Shown here: positions 1 to 9,759 of the stretch, in pieces
Layout of the letters: each line of letters begins with the position of its first letter
Position numbering within the stretch: position 1 is the stretch's first letter
Source: an uncultured Acetobacteraceae bacterium
Lineage (GTDB): Bacteria > Pseudomonadota > Alphaproteobacteria > Acetobacterales > Acetobacteraceae
Reading direction: 5' to 3'
Length of the DNA stretch: 64,000 nucleotides
NCBI GenBank assembly: GCA_903895595.1
Contig: CAITUP010000095.1
Span: 1-64,000, forward strand
Made by a program: the position numbers and the translations under genes
The notes under the pieces: generated by a model
Databases searched by the model: none
The model's input: only the letters and a program-made list of their open reading frames with translations
What the model was told of the DNA's origin: nothing

Positions 1-85
1 AGACATGATCGCCACCGGCACGTCCATGCGGATTTTTCGGGACGCGCGCGCCGCGCAGACGATCGGGAATTCGTTCGCGGGATGC

Positions 86-121
86 GTGAATCCGGTAGGG
101 ACAAGCCCTGGGATGACGGAT
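86..121. repeat. Degenerate REP-like hairpin
   Basis: ATCC and AGGG arms pair with CCCT and GGAT around an ACAA(G) loop. The shape resembles the REP-like palindromes common between alphaproteobacterial genes and the better-preserved element at 43094-43181. It lies in the 225 bases before the first complete gene. In that stretch one plus-strand frame is open from the window edge to a stop at 168-170, but I recognise no protein in it. Confidence 0.3.
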
Positions 122-225
122 GGGGCGAATGACGGCGTTCAAGCGATTGCCCTGTTTTGGCTTTCGTAGGGATTGCGCCCCCACCCAAACCCCGGCACCC
201 TCCCTCCCAAACGGAGGGTCCCACC

Positions 226-1935
226 ATGCACGATCTCGTCATCCGCCACGGCACCGTCATCGATGGCACCGGCGCCGCCCCGATCGAAGCCGATGTCGCA
301 GTCACCAACGGCCGCATCGCCGCCATCGGCAAAAACCTCCCCCGGGGCACCGAGGAAATCGACGCCCGCGGAAAAATAGTCACCCCCGGCTTCATCGATC
401 CCCACTCCCACTACGACGCCCAGGCAACCTGGAGCAGCCGGATCACCCCGTCGTCGTGGCACGGCGTCACCACCACCCTGATCGGCAATTGCGGCGTCGG
501 CTTTGCCCCCTGCAAGGAAGACCAGCGCGACATGCTGGTGAAGCTGATGGAAGGGGTGGAGGACATCCCCGAAGTCGTCCTGACCGAGGGCCTCCCCTGG
601 AACTGGCACAGTTTCCCAGACTACCTGAACGCCCTCGAATCCCGCCCGTTCGACATGGACGTTGCCACCCAGGTGCCTCATGCCGCCTTACGGGTCTACG
701 TCATGGGCAAGCGCGGCCTCGCCCGCGAACCGGCGACCCAGGCAGACAGCGACGCCATGGCCCGCCTCGCCGCCGAAGGCATCCAAGCCGGCGCGCTCGG
801 CTTCTCCACCTCCCGCACCATCAACCACAAAACCAAGGCCGGCGAGCTGATCCCCACGCTCCAGGCGGAGGAAGCCGAACTCACCACCATCGGCAAAGCG
901 CTAAAAACGATAGGCGCCGGCTGGATGCAGGTCATCTCCGACTTCGATAATCCGGAGCCGGAATTCGCGATGCTCCGCCGGATCGCCGCGGCATCCGAAC
1001 GCAACATGGCCATCACCATCCTCCAGCGCGACGCCAAACCCGAGGAATGGCGCCAGATCACCGGCTGGATCGCCGAGGCCAACCGGTCCGGCGTCGGCAT
1101 GATGGGCATGGTTCTGACACGCGCCACCGGCATTCTGCTCGGGTTCGAAATCTCGCAAAACCCGTTCTTCGGCCGCCCCAGCTACATGGCGCTCGCGGAC
1201 CTGCCGCACGCGGAACGGATCGCGGCGCTGCGCAATCCCGAAACCCGAGCGCGCATTCTTAAAGAAACCATCGACGACAAGACCCTGGAACGCCGCGTGT
1301 CCCGCTTCGACCGCATCTTCCCGCTCAGCGATCCGCCGGACTACGAACCCGCCCCCGAACACAGCATCGCCGCCATGGCCGCCCGCATGGGCCGAGACCC
1401 CGCCGACCTCGCCTACGACCTCCTGCTGGAAAACGACGGCAAAGCGATCCTCTATCGCCCGCTGTCCAACTATACCGAAGGCAACCTGAACACCGTCCAC
1501 GACATGCTCACCCACCCCGCGACCATCGTGGGCCTGGGCGACGGCGGCGCACACGTCGGCATGCTCTGCGACTCCTCCGCGATCACCACCATGCTCACCC
1601 ATTGGACCCGAGACCGCACCCGCGGCGCCAAATTCGCCCTCCCCTGGGCCATCCGCCGCATCACGCTCGATTCCGCCGCCGCCATCGGCCTGCACGACCG
1701 AGGCGTCGTCAAACCCGGCTACAAAGCCGACCTCAACGTCATCGACTACGACCGTCTGGCGCTCGGTTCTCCCCACGTCGTCTACGATCTCCCGGCCGGC
1801 GGCCGCCGCCTGATCCAGAAGGCCGCGGGATATGAGGCGACCATCGTTTCCGGCGTCCCCGTCTACCGCGAGGGCGAGGCCACGGGCGCGCTGCCCGGCC
1901 GCCTCGTCCGAGGGGCACACGCGGCGCCGGTATAA
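226..1935 (+). CDS. N-acyl-D-amino-acid deacylase-like amidohydrolase
   Basis: A 569-residue zinc amidohydrolase of the D-aminoacylase group, predicted to hydrolyse N-acyl-D-amino acids or related amides/ureides in the cytoplasm. The N-terminus opens with a small beta domain ([12 protein letters not shown]), followed by the metal-binding [12 protein letters not shown] motif (HxH) near residue 65. A C-terminal [10 protein letters not shown] segment and the usual amidohydrolase tail ([12 protein letters not shown]) follow. The ATG at 226 is chosen because a GGAGG sits about 8 bases upstream and the protein begins right at the conserved domain; upstream in-frame starts would add a proline-rich tail. 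The next gene starts 3 bases after the stop, so they are co-transcribed. The substrate is not predictable; dihydropyrimidinase-like activity is an alternative. Confidence 0.86.
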   Translation: MHDLVIRHGTVIDGTGAAPIEADVAVTNGRIAAIGKNLPRGTEEIDARGKIVTPGFIDPHSHYDAQATWSSRITPSSWHGVTTTLIGNCGVGFAPCKEDQRDMLVKLMEGVEDIPEVVLTEGLPWNWHSFPDYLNALESRPFDMDVATQVPHAALRVYVMGKRGLAREPATQADSDAMARLAAEGIQAGALGFSTSRTINHKTKAGELIPTLQAEEAELTTIGKALKTIGAGWMQVISDFDNPEPEFAMLRRIAAASERNMAITILQRDAKPEEWRQITGWIAEANRSGVGMMGMVLTRATGILLGFEISQNPFFGRPSYMALADLPHAERIAALRNPETRARILKETIDDKTLERRVSRFDRIFPLSDPPDYEPAPEHSIAAMAARMGRDPADLAYDLLLENDGKAILYRPLSNYTEGNLNTVHDMLTHPATIVGLGDGGAHVGMLCDSSAITTMLTHWTRDRTRGAKFALPWAIRRITLDSAAAIGLHDRGVVKPGYKADLNVIDYDRLALGSPHVVYDLPAGGRRLIQKAAGYEATIVSGVPVYREGEATGALPGRLVRGAHAAPV

Positions 1936-1938
1936 CCC

Positions 1939-4191
1939 ATGGCCTACGTCGGTCAGTCCCTGCGCCGGACGGAGGACCAGCGCTTCCTGACCGGCACCGG
2001 CCGCTTCGTGGAAGACATCGACGCCCGCGATCAGGCCTGGGGCCACGTCGTCCGCTCCCCCCATGCGCACGCGTTGCTCAAAAGGATCGACACGGCGGAG
2101 GCGTTAAAAATCCCCGGCGTGCTGGCCGTCTACACCCACGCCGACATCGCCCACCTGGGCCTGATGCTCTGCCCCACCCAGGTCGCGACGATGGAGCCGA
2201 TGCGCATCCCGCCGCGCCCGGCTCTGGCGACTGGGCGCGTCCGCCACGTCGGCGATCCCGTCGCCTTCTTGGTGGCGGAAACCCCCACAGCCGCCCGCGA
2301 CGGGGCCGAGGCCGTGACGGTCGAGTACGAACCGCTCCCAGTCGTGGTGGACGGCGCCGCCGCCATGGCCCCGACCGCGCCGCAACTATGGGACGAAATC
2401 CCCGGCAACCTGTCGTATCGCTTCCAAAAAGGCGATGCCGAGGCGGTCCAAGCGGCCTTCGCAACAGCAGCGCACACCGTCGAACTCGAACTCATCAACA
2501 ACCGCCTGATCATCGCCCCCACGGAAACCCGAGCGGGCATCGGCCGTTTCGGCCCCAACGGCTTCGAACTGCTGATCACCGCCGCCAGCGTCCACGCCAT
2601 CCGAGACCAACTGCAAGGCGTCTTCGGCGCCCCGGTCCGCGTCATTGCCCCCGATGTCGGCGGCGGCTTCGGCATCAAGAATGCCTTGTACCCGGAATGG
2701 ATTCTTCTTCTCCACGCCGCCCGCGCTTTGGGCCGCCCGGTAAAATGGGTCGGCGACCGAGCGGAGGACTTCAACGGTACCGCCCAAGGCCGCGACAACA
2801 TCACCAAGGCGCGTCTGGCGCTGGACATGGATGGAAATTTCCTGGCGCTGGATGTCGCCACAATCGCGAACCTCGGCGCCTACATGTCCTCCGGCGGCCC
2901 CGGCTCTTCCACCAACGCCCCCGCCAACGCCATGGGCAGTGGCTACGTCATCCCCGCCATTTTCATGGATGTCCACGGCGTCTTCACCAACACCCTGCCA
3001 ATCGAGGCTTACCGAGGCGCCGGTAAACCCGAGGTCAACTACCTCCTCGAACGCCTGATCGACCGCGCCGCGCGGCAATTGAGCATCGACCCGGTAGACC
3101 TCCGCCGTCGCAACCTCGTCGCCGCCTTCCCCTACCGAAAAGCGCTCGGCACCGTCATCGACGGAGGCCGTTTCGCCCTCGGTCTGGATGAAGCCGTCGC
3201 CCGCGCCGACCGTTCCGGTTTCGAAAAACGCCGCGCCGCCAGCGCGGCCAAAGGCTTACGCCGAGGCCTGGGCATCGCCTGCTTCCTGGAAACCGCCCGA
3301 GGCTCCCCCAACGAAGGCGCCGAACTCCGTTTCGAACCCGACGGCAGCATAACGATCCTGGTCGGCACCCAATCCAACGGCATGGGCCACGAAACGACAT
3401 ACACCCAAATCGCCGCCGATCTGCTCGGCGTGCCCCCCGAAACATTCCGCTACATCCAAGGCGACACCGGCCGCGTGCGGGAAGGCAACGGCCACGGCGG
3501 CGCCCGCTCCATGCACATGGGCGGCGCGGCGCTGGTAAAAACCGTCGAAACAATGCTGGCAAAAGCCAAACCCATCGCCGCCCGCCTGCTGCAAGCCACC
3601 GACGTAACGTTCTCCGGCGGCCGCTTCTCCGTCGCCGAGGACCCAACCCGAAGCGTCGCCCTCCTGGATGTCGCGAAAGACTCCCCCGGCAGCCTCGACA
3701 CCTATGTTTGGAACCTGCTGGACGTGATCACCTTCCCCAACGGCTGTCACATCGCCGAAGTGGAGGTCGATCTGGAAACCGGCCACATCGCGCTCGAACG
3801 CTACACCGCCGTCGACGACTTCGGCACCCTCATCAACCCCATGCTCACGCTCGGCCAAATTCACGGCGGCGTTGCCCAGGGGATCGGCCAGGCGCTGCTG
3901 GAACATACCGTCTACGATCTGGAATCCGGTCAGTTGTTAAGCGGATCGTTCATGGACTACGCGATCCCCCGCGCCGACAATCTGCCCGACTTCGACATAA
4001 CACTGACCGGAACCCCAACGAACGCCAACCCGCTCGGCGTCAAAGGCGCGGGCCAAGCCGGCGCCATCGCCGCGCCGCAAACCATCGTGCTGGCGGTGTT
4101 GGACGCGCTGGGGATCGACACGATAGACATGCCGCTGACGCCCGAACGCGTGTGGCGGGCGATACAAAACCAACCGGGAAAACGCCCATGA
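1939..4191 (+). CDS. Xanthine dehydrogenase-family molybdopterin-binding subunit (CoxL/aldehyde oxidase type)
   Basis: A 750-residue molybdenum hydroxylase large subunit, the chain that carries the Mo-pyranopterin cofactor and hydroxylates aldehydes, heterocycles or CoA esters. The N-terminus (GQSLRRTEDQRFLTGTGRFV) is typical, the DVGGGFGIKN loop lies near residue 240, and AYRGAGKPE near 355 takes the place of the CO dehydrogenase CSFR loop, so this is not a true CO dehydrogenase. Near the C-terminus the usual KGxGExG motif with the catalytic Glu reads GVKGAGQAG, with Gln at that place. The partner FeS and FAD subunits are not encoded in this window. The stop overlaps the next start (ATGA), giving translational coupling to the ThDP enzyme. 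Confidence 0.88.
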   Translation: MAYVGQSLRRTEDQRFLTGTGRFVEDIDARDQAWGHVVRSPHAHALLKRIDTAEALKIPGVLAVYTHADIAHLGLMLCPTQVATMEPMRIPPRPALATGRVRHVGDPVAFLVAETPTAARDGAEAVTVEYEPLPVVVDGAAAMAPTAPQLWDEIPGNLSYRFQKGDAEAVQAAFATAAHTVELELINNRLIIAPTETRAGIGRFGPNGFELLITAASVHAIRDQLQGVFGAPVRVIAPDVGGGFGIKNALYPEWILLLHAARALGRPVKWVGDRAEDFNGTAQGRDNITKARLALDMDGNFLALDVATIANLGAYMSSGGPGSSTNAPANAMGSGYVIPAIFMDVHGVFTNTLPIEAYRGAGKPEVNYLLERLIDRAARQLSIDPVDLRRRNLVAAFPYRKALGTVIDGGRFALGLDEAVARADRSGFEKRRAASAAKGLRRGLGIACFLETARGSPNEGAELRFEPDGSITILVGTQSNGMGHETTYTQIAADLLGVPPETFRYIQGDTGRVREGNGHGGARSMHMGGAALVKTVETMLAKAKPIAARLLQATDVTFSGGRFSVAEDPTRSVALLDVAKDSPGSLDTYVWNLLDVITFPNGCHIAEVEVDLETGHIALERYTAVDDFGTLINPMLTLGQIHGGVAQGIGQALLEHTVYDLESGQLLSGSFMDYAIPRADNLPDFDITLTGTPTNANPLGVKGAGQAGAIAAPQTIVLAVLDALGIDTIDMPLTPERVWRAIQNQPGKRP

Positions 4192-5876
4192 CCGACAAAC
4201 CCCGCATCGCCGCGGAAGAATACCTCGACGCCCTCGCCGCCCACGGCATCGAATATCTGTTCTGCAACCCCGGCACCGACTTCGCGCCCATCGTGGAGGC
4301 CTTCGCCCGCTCCGCCCGCACCAACGCCATCGTCCCCAGACCGGTCCTGGTGCCGCATGAGAACTGCGCCGTCGGCATGGCGCACGGCTACACCATGGTC
4401 TCCGGCCGGGCGCAGGCGGTGATGCTGCATACCAACGTCGGCACTGCGAACTCGATCAACATGCTGATCAACGCCAGCCGCGACCGCGTGCCGATGTTGT
4501 TGACCTCCGGCCGCACGCCCTTCACCGAGTCCGGTGCCGAGGGTTCCCGCAGCGCCCATATCCACTGGGCGCAGGAAATGTACGACCAGGCCGGCATGCT
4601 GCGCGAAATGGTCAAGTGGGATTACGAAATGAAACGCGGCGATCAGGCCGCGACCGTGGTCGATCGGGCGATGGAGATCATGAACGCCTCCCCGCAGGGC
4701 CCGGCGTACCTGTCCCTCCCGCGCGAGGTCCTGGGCGAAGTCGTCGGCCCCGCCGCCACCAATCGCGGTCACCGAGCCGGCCCGCGCCCGCCTGTGCCGG
4801 CCGGAGACGACATCGAAATCCTCGCCACCTGGATCGCCCAGGCGAAAAACCCCGTGATTATCACGGGCATGTTGGGCAAGGACCCGCGCGACGCCATCGC
4901 ACTGGAAACGCTGGTGGATCGTTGGGCGATCCCCGTGATCCCCTACAACACCCGCTATTTCGCCATCGGAGCGGAAAACCCGATGTTCCAGGGTTCTGCC
5001 CCCGGCCCGCTGCTGGCCGAGGCCGATCTGGTCATCGTCTTCGAAACGGATGTCCCCTGGCTCCCCAGTAAGGAAGCCCCGCCCGCCAACGCGAAAATCG
5101 TCCAAATCGGCGAGGACCCGTTGCACGCCCGTCTCCCTATGCGCGGTTTCCCTTCCGATATGACCATCGCCGCGACCTGCCTGTCGGTCCTGGAAGCGCT
5201 GAACGAGGAACTGCGCCCCTACGCGATGCCGCATGTCGAAGACCGCATGGCACGCCTCACGAAACGATCTGAAGCCCTGCACGCCGGCTGGAAGGCCGAG
5301 GTCGAGAAAGCCGGTAAAGCCGAAACCATCTCCCTCCCCTGGCTGAATTACTGCTTACGGGAAATCATCGACCGCAACACCATCGTGATCAGCGAGTATT
5401 CGTTCCGCCAGGAATACTGCCCCCTGTCCCGCCCCGGCAGCCTGTTCGCGTTAAGCTCCGCCGGTGGCCTCGGCTGGGGCTTTCCCGCGGCCCTGGGCGC
5501 CAAGCTGGCCGGCCGCAGCCGCATGGTCGTTTCAGTGCTCGGCGACGGCGCTTACATGTTCGCCAACCCCACCGCCTGCCACTACGTCGCGCAAATGCAG
5601 AAACTGCCGGTCCTGACCATCATCTACAACAACGCGTTGTACGGCGCGGTGCGGCGCGCCACCCTGGACATGTACGGCCAAGGCGTCGCGGCCGAGGAAG
5701 ACGGCCGTCTGCTTGCCGATCTCCCGGCCCCGAATTTCGAGAAAATCGTCGCCGCGCACGACGGCTACGGCGAACGCGTCGAACGTCCCGCCGACCTGCC
5801 GGCCGCCCTGCAACGGGCCGTGGCAGCGGTGAAATCCGGCCAGCAGGCGTTGCTGAATGTGATTTGCCCGCCTTGA
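4188..5876 (+). CDS. Thiamine diphosphate-dependent enzyme (acetolactate synthase/benzoylformate decarboxylase-like)
   Basis: A 562-residue ThDP enzyme with the three-domain layout of acetolactate synthase-type proteins. The N-terminal Pyr domain has YLFCNPGTDFAP and the cofactor-activating Glu in PHENCAVGMAHGY (about residue 63). The middle domain follows, and the C-terminal PP domain has VLGDGAYMFANP ending in IIYNNALYGAVR (the GDG...N Mg/ThDP motif). It probably decarboxylates or ligates a 2-oxo acid. The start at 4188 overlaps the stop of the molybdoenzyme gene. Its place as third gene of the operon suggests the oxidised product of the first two steps feeds it, but the pathway is unknown. 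No regulatory-subunit gene follows, so a classical valine-pathway acetolactate synthase is unlikely. Confidence 0.82.
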   Translation: MTDKPRIAAEEYLDALAAHGIEYLFCNPGTDFAPIVEAFARSARTNAIVPRPVLVPHENCAVGMAHGYTMVSGRAQAVMLHTNVGTANSINMLINASRDRVPMLLTSGRTPFTESGAEGSRSAHIHWAQEMYDQAGMLREMVKWDYEMKRGDQAATVVDRAMEIMNASPQGPAYLSLPREVLGEVVGPAATNRGHRAGPRPPVPAGDDIEILATWIAQAKNPVIITGMLGKDPRDAIALETLVDRWAIPVIPYNTRYFAIGAENPMFQGSAPGPLLAEADLVIVFETDVPWLPSKEAPPANAKIVQIGEDPLHARLPMRGFPSDMTIAATCLSVLEALNEELRPYAMPHVEDRMARLTKRSEALHAGWKAEVEKAGKAETISLPWLNYCLREIIDRNTIVISEYSFRQEYCPLSRPGSLFALSSAGGLGWGFPAALGAKLAGRSRMVVSVLGDGAYMFANPTACHYVAQMQKLPVLTIIYNNALYGAVRRATLDMYGQGVAAEEDGRLLADLPAPNFEKIVAAHDGYGERVERPADLPAALQRAVAAVKSGQQALLNVICPP

Positions 5877-5881
5877 CTCCG

Positions 5882-7447
5882 CTAATTCTCCGAACGTTTG
5901 ACCGAAGCCATCATCGGGTGGGTGTTCCGCCCGTCGCCGACCCAATAAACAACATGGGCGGCGGACCGGAACACAGCATCCCCCGCCCACACCATGTCAG
6001 CCGGCAACAGCAAAAATGCCGGCCCCCTCTCGCCTGTCCCAGATCCCAGATACGCCAGCCGCTCGGCGTTCAACGGCGCCCAGGGGATGTAAGGGTTGGA
6101 ATGGATTTCCGGCGGCGCCACCAACCGCCGGCCGGAGGCAATCACCGTTGCCGCCGCCGGCCCCATCAGGTCCGTTTCCGCCGGCAACAACGTCACGAAC
6201 CGGTCGCTCGGGGCGGTATGCCCAACGATCCAGTCGTACACCGTACGGTCCAACGTTGCGCCAGGGTTGGCCAGACTGCCCGCTCGGGCCTCCCGGTCCC
6301 ACGGCTGCAAAAACAGCCCGGCAACGCTCGCCGCAACGGCCGCGGCGCCTGCAAAAGCAGCAGCTGGACGCATACGAGGCGCCAACCGCACCATGCCCAG
6401 CCATAACGCCCACCCGGTCACGCAGGCCTCGGCTGCTTGCAGATAGACGTGGAAATGATGCGGGGCGATCACAAACACACGACAGGCCCCGCCCGAGGCC
6501 AATCCCTCGGCACAGGCTGCATGCCGAGCAAGAAATGCCAGGCAGATGGTGCACCATGCGAGGAGCAGGGGGATCGTGCCGGCCGGCGCCGTCGCGCGCA
6601 CGTGCAGCAGCCACGCCGCCGACAACAGGGCCGGCAGACTCAGCAGCAGCATCCGCTCAGGCTCCGAGAACAGCGGATGGACCCACGCACCCGGCACCGG
6701 ATTCGCGATATGCAGGCGATAGTCGAGCAGCAATGGCCCCAGAAACGGTGCGGCCCAAACCGCCTCGATCGCGCCCACGACAGCCAGCCATCCGACGCCC
6801 CGCCACCGACGCCCCGGTTGAGACAACGCCAGCGCCGCCACCATCGCGGACAGCACGACGGCCGGCACGGTGTGCGCCAGGAACACAATTCCCAGCACGC
6901 AGCCGACAATGATCGCGCCCCCGATCCGCAACGCCGGGGTCAACCGGTGCACCACCGCGACGCCCCCGAAAAACAACGGCCACGCGAGTGCAGGAGTAAA
7001 AGTCCAAGGAGTATAGCCGGCAGCCTCGTCCCCGCTCATGGCCGTCCCGTCGAACAGCACCATGACTCCGGTCGCGAAGACGGCGGGCCATGCCCCCAAC
7101 AACCGCCGGTTCATCGCGAAGAATGCCGCGGGGACGGCGAGATTCAACCACATACCGGCGTGGGTCCAAAAGGGCAGGGGGTCGATTCCCGTCAGCCAGG
7201 AAACCCCGGCGGCCAGCGCATGAAACAACGGAGGATACCAGCGCCACGCCCCGCCGATAGCGGGATCGCCCCAGGCATTCCCGTCCAAAATACCGCGGAT
7301 GAAGCCGATGTCCCGCACGGTATCGGCGTCCGTCGGCACCGTCAGCCCATGGGTGAACCAAACCCCACGCGCGAGGCACAGCAGCAGCAGTGCCGCCAGC
7401 ACCAGCCACGGCCTAAAGTCAGATCGGTCGGTCCAGGCACGCGTCAT
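5882..7447 (-). CDS. Polytopic membrane protein, possibly GT-C-fold glycosyltransferase
   Basis: About 521 residues with some 10-12 hydrophobic segments, the first being WLVLAALLLLCLARGVWF. The first outer loop holds an acidic cluster (TVPTDADTVRDIGF), a position where GT-C glycosyltransferases of the PMT/ArnT kind keep their catalytic acid. This supports only a fold-level guess. The C-terminal third is soluble (VYDWIVGHTAPSDRFVTLLPAE), as in many such proteins. An in-frame GTG at 7498 would add 17 residues. The gene is convergent with the ThDP gene and divergent from the FAD monooxygenase, with no partner genes for glycan synthesis beside it. Confidence 0.6.
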   Translation of the reverse strand: MTRAWTDRSDFRPWLVLAALLLLCLARGVWFTHGLTVPTDADTVRDIGFIRGILDGNAWGDPAIGGAWRWYPPLFHALAAGVSWLTGIDPLPFWTHAGMWLNLAVPAAFFAMNRRLLGAWPAVFATGVMVLFDGTAMSGDEAAGYTPWTFTPALAWPLFFGGVAVVHRLTPALRIGGAIIVGCVLGIVFLAHTVPAVVLSAMVAALALSQPGRRWRGVGWLAVVGAIEAVWAAPFLGPLLLDYRLHIANPVPGAWVHPLFSEPERMLLLSLPALLSAAWLLHVRATAPAGTIPLLLAWCTICLAFLARHAACAEGLASGGACRVFVIAPHHFHVYLQAAEACVTGWALWLGMVRLAPRMRPAAAFAGAAAVAASVAGLFLQPWDREARAGSLANPGATLDRTVYDWIVGHTAPSDRFVTLLPAETDLMGPAAATVIASGRRLVAPPEIHSNPYIPWAPLNAERLAYLGSGTGERGPAFLLLPADMVWAGDAVFRSAAHVVYWVGDGRNTHPMMASVKRSEN

Positions 7448-7575
7448 AAGGGGTCCAAGCTGCAGGAGCGCCGGAGATACAAGCAATTGCCGGACCACCT
7501 TAGCCGCCGGCTTTGGCGTTTCGCGGCCGCTGGCCTAGTTTAGCCGTCTATCTCCCACAAGATGGATGCAGCCCC

Positions 7576-9201
7576 GTGACCGACTCGTTGCAAGCCCAGG
7601 TTCTGATTGTCGGCGGCGGCCCTGTCGGGTCCACCCTGGCGCTCGATCTCGCGTGGCGCGGGATCGACACGATCGTCGCCGAACAAAACCCGGCCGGCCA
7701 AATGCCGGGCGTGAAGTGCAACCATGTCGCCGCCCGCACGATGGAGATTTTCCGCCGTCTGGGTGTGGCGGAAATCGTCCGAGACACCGGTCTGCCCGCC
7801 GATCACGCCAACGACGTGGCGTTCCGCACCAGCGCCATTGGCGTGGAATTCGCCCGCATCCAAATCCCCTGCCGCCGCGACCGCTACACGCGCAAGGACG
7901 GTCCCGACGGGCATTGGCCAACGCCGGAACCGCCGCACCGGATCAACCAGATTTACCTCGATCCATTACTGGCCGAACAAGCCGCATCCCGCCCGAACGT
8001 GCGCTATCTGAACCGCACGCGCATCCACGGCTTCACGCAAACCGAAACGGGCGTGACCGCGGAAGCCGAAGACCTCGATACCGGCAGGCGTTTCACCATC
8101 GCCTGCGCGTATCTGGTCGGCTGCGACGGCCCCTCGTCCATGGTCCGCCGCGAAATCGGCGCGCAATTGACCGGCGATGCGATGATCGGCCGTACCCAAT
8201 CCAGCTACATTCGTGCCCCGAAATTGCGCGCGATGATGCAAGCGGAACCGGCGTGGAGCACGCAGGTCATGAACCCGCGCCGCAGCGCCAACATGTTCGC
8301 GGTGGATGGGCGCGAAACATGGCTGATCCACAACTACCTCCGCCCCGACGAGACGGATTTCGACCAAATCGATGCCGATGCCTGCATCCGCGCGATTTTG
8401 GGCGAGGGCGTTGAATACGAAACGATCACCCGAGAAAACTGGATCGGCCGCCGCATGCTGGCGGACCGGTTCCGCGACCGGCGCGTGTTCATCTGCGGCG
8501 ATGCCGCGCATCTCTGGGTCCCGTTCGCCGGCTACGGCATGAATGCCGGCATCGCCGACGCGATGAACCTGTCGTGGATGCTGGCCGGCGTGCTGAAGGG
8601 CTGGGCCGATCCGGCGATCCTGTCGGCGCACGAGGCCGAACGCTGGCCGATCACCGAACAGGCATCCATCCATGCAATGGAAACGGCTTCGGCATTGATG
8701 CGTGCCCGAGGCCAAGTACCCGCCGATATCGAAACAAATACCGAAACCCGAGCGGTGCTGGGGCAGCAGATGTTGGAGCTGCACACGCCGCAATTCTGCT
8801 GTGGCGGTCTGAATTTCGGGTCGTTCTACGACCGTTCGCCGATTATTGCCTACGATGGAGAAACCGCACCGCCGTATTCGATGGACGGCTTCACCCCCTC
8901 CACCGTACCCGGCTGCCGCACGCCGCATATCTGGTTGGACGATGGGCGATCCCTGTACGACGCGATGGGGCCGGATTACACGCTGCTGCGGTTCGATCCG
9001 TCGGTTTCGGTCGACGATGTCCGCAACGCCGCGGCGGCGCAGTATGTTCCCCTGACGGTGCTGGATGTCGCGCCGCAGCCGCCGTATCGCGAGAAACTGG
9101 TCCTGTCCCGCCCCGATCAGCACGTGGCATGGCGCGGGGATGCCGCCCCGAAGGATGCCGCCGCGCTGATCGACCGTATCCGGGGAAAACTCTACCCCTG
9201 A
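7576..9201 (+). CDS. FAD-dependent aromatic monooxygenase (phenol hydroxylase/MhpA-type)
   Basis: A 541-residue class A flavoprotein hydroxylase of the FAD_binding_3 family, expected to hydroxylate an aromatic substrate with NAD(P)H and oxygen in the cytoplasm. Visible are the Rossmann motif VGGGPVGSTLALDLAWRG near the N-terminus, the DG motif CDGPSSMVRREIG near residue 185, and the GD motif FICGDAAHLWVPFAGYGMN near residue 305. The C-terminal thioredoxin-like region is short. A GTG start at 7576 is chosen because the Rossmann strand follows directly; a TTG upstream would add 21 unlikely residues. The gene overlaps the convergent VOC gene by 10 bases. The nearby VOC protein and hydrolase suggest a small aromatic or heterocycle degradation set, which is inference. 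Confidence 0.83.
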   Translation: MTDSLQAQVLIVGGGPVGSTLALDLAWRGIDTIVAEQNPAGQMPGVKCNHVAARTMEIFRRLGVAEIVRDTGLPADHANDVAFRTSAIGVEFARIQIPCRRDRYTRKDGPDGHWPTPEPPHRINQIYLDPLLAEQAASRPNVRYLNRTRIHGFTQTETGVTAEAEDLDTGRRFTIACAYLVGCDGPSSMVRREIGAQLTGDAMIGRTQSSYIRAPKLRAMMQAEPAWSTQVMNPRRSANMFAVDGRETWLIHNYLRPDETDFDQIDADACIRAILGEGVEYETITRENWIGRRMLADRFRDRRVFICGDAAHLWVPFAGYGMNAGIADAMNLSWMLAGVLKGWADPAILSAHEAERWPITEQASIHAMETASALMRARGQVPADIETNTETRAVLGQQMLELHTPQFCCGGLNFGSFYDRSPIIAYDGETAPPYSMDGFTPSTVPGCRTPHIWLDDGRSLYDAMGPDYTLLRFDPSVSVDDVRNAAAAQYVPLTVLDVAPQPPYREKLVLSRPDQHVAWRGDAAPKDAAALIDRIRGKLYP

Positions 9202-9671
9202 CGCGCCGACGCCGGCCGCCCCGCCGCCAGGCCCGACACGAATTTCCGGGGATCGGCGAACGCGAGATATTCCGCCGCGTAATTCGGCGGCAGCACCTCC
9301 ACCATGGTCTCGTTATCGACCCAGACTTCGATCACGTGGAACGGTCCGCGGTTGCAATCGAAGCAATCCCATCCAGCCCGAGCGGCGATTTCCTTCACGG
9401 TTTCACCGTCGGTCGCGACGCTCAAGGCGAAATGGGTGGAACCGTAGCCGCGCGGTTCGTTGCGCAGAAAATTGCCGCCGGTCGGCCCGTTCGGACGCAG
9501 CACGGTCCCGGCCGGATAGACTTCCACGCCCGATCCATGATCGTCGAGCTGCAGCGCGAAATAGCTGCCGGGATTCGGCGGAAACGGCACGGCGGTGCCG
9601 CCCATGATTTCGGCCAGCACGCCGGCGGCCTGTTTCGGGTCCTTGGCGGCGATGGAAAGATGATGGATCAC
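9192..9671 (-). CDS. VOC family (glyoxalase/dioxygenase-fold) protein
   Basis: A 159-residue protein that begins like a vicinal oxygen chelate domain (VIHHLSIAAKDPKQAAGVLAEIMGG) and has the second-module pattern with THFALSVATDGETVKEIAARAGW and a late Glu (VIEVWVDNETMVEVLPP). Members chelate a metal and act as dioxygenases, isomerases or resistance proteins; the activity here cannot be named. The GTG start at 9671 is set by a strong GGAGGAGG about 6-13 bases upstream. The 3' end overlaps the convergent monooxygenase gene, and the 5' end faces the alpha/beta hydrolase gene across 88 bases that must hold both promoters. Confidence 0.75.
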   Translation of the reverse strand: MIHHLSIAAKDPKQAAGVLAEIMGGTAVPFPPNPGSYFALQLDDHGSGVEVYPAGTVLRPNGPTGGNFLRNEPRGYGSTHFALSVATDGETVKEIAARAGWDCFDCNRGPFHVIEVWVDNETMVEVLPPNYAAEYLAFADPRKFVSGLAAGRPASARQG

Positions 9672-9759
9672 GGTGTCCTCCTCCTGAAAGCGATGCCGGC
9701 GACGATAGCACACGGCCCGCGCCTGCTGTAGAGTTTCGTCCACCATTCGGGAGTCCGAC

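Noticed and set aside
2-170. A plus-strand frame open from the window edge, perhaps the end of a gene
   Set aside because: I recognise nothing in it, and a degenerate REP-like hairpin sits inside, so it is more likely intergenic.
1939-4191. Reading the Mo-subunit as a carbon monoxide dehydrogenase (CoxL)
   Set aside because: The CSFR active-site loop of true CO dehydrogenase is absent; the site reads AYRGAG.
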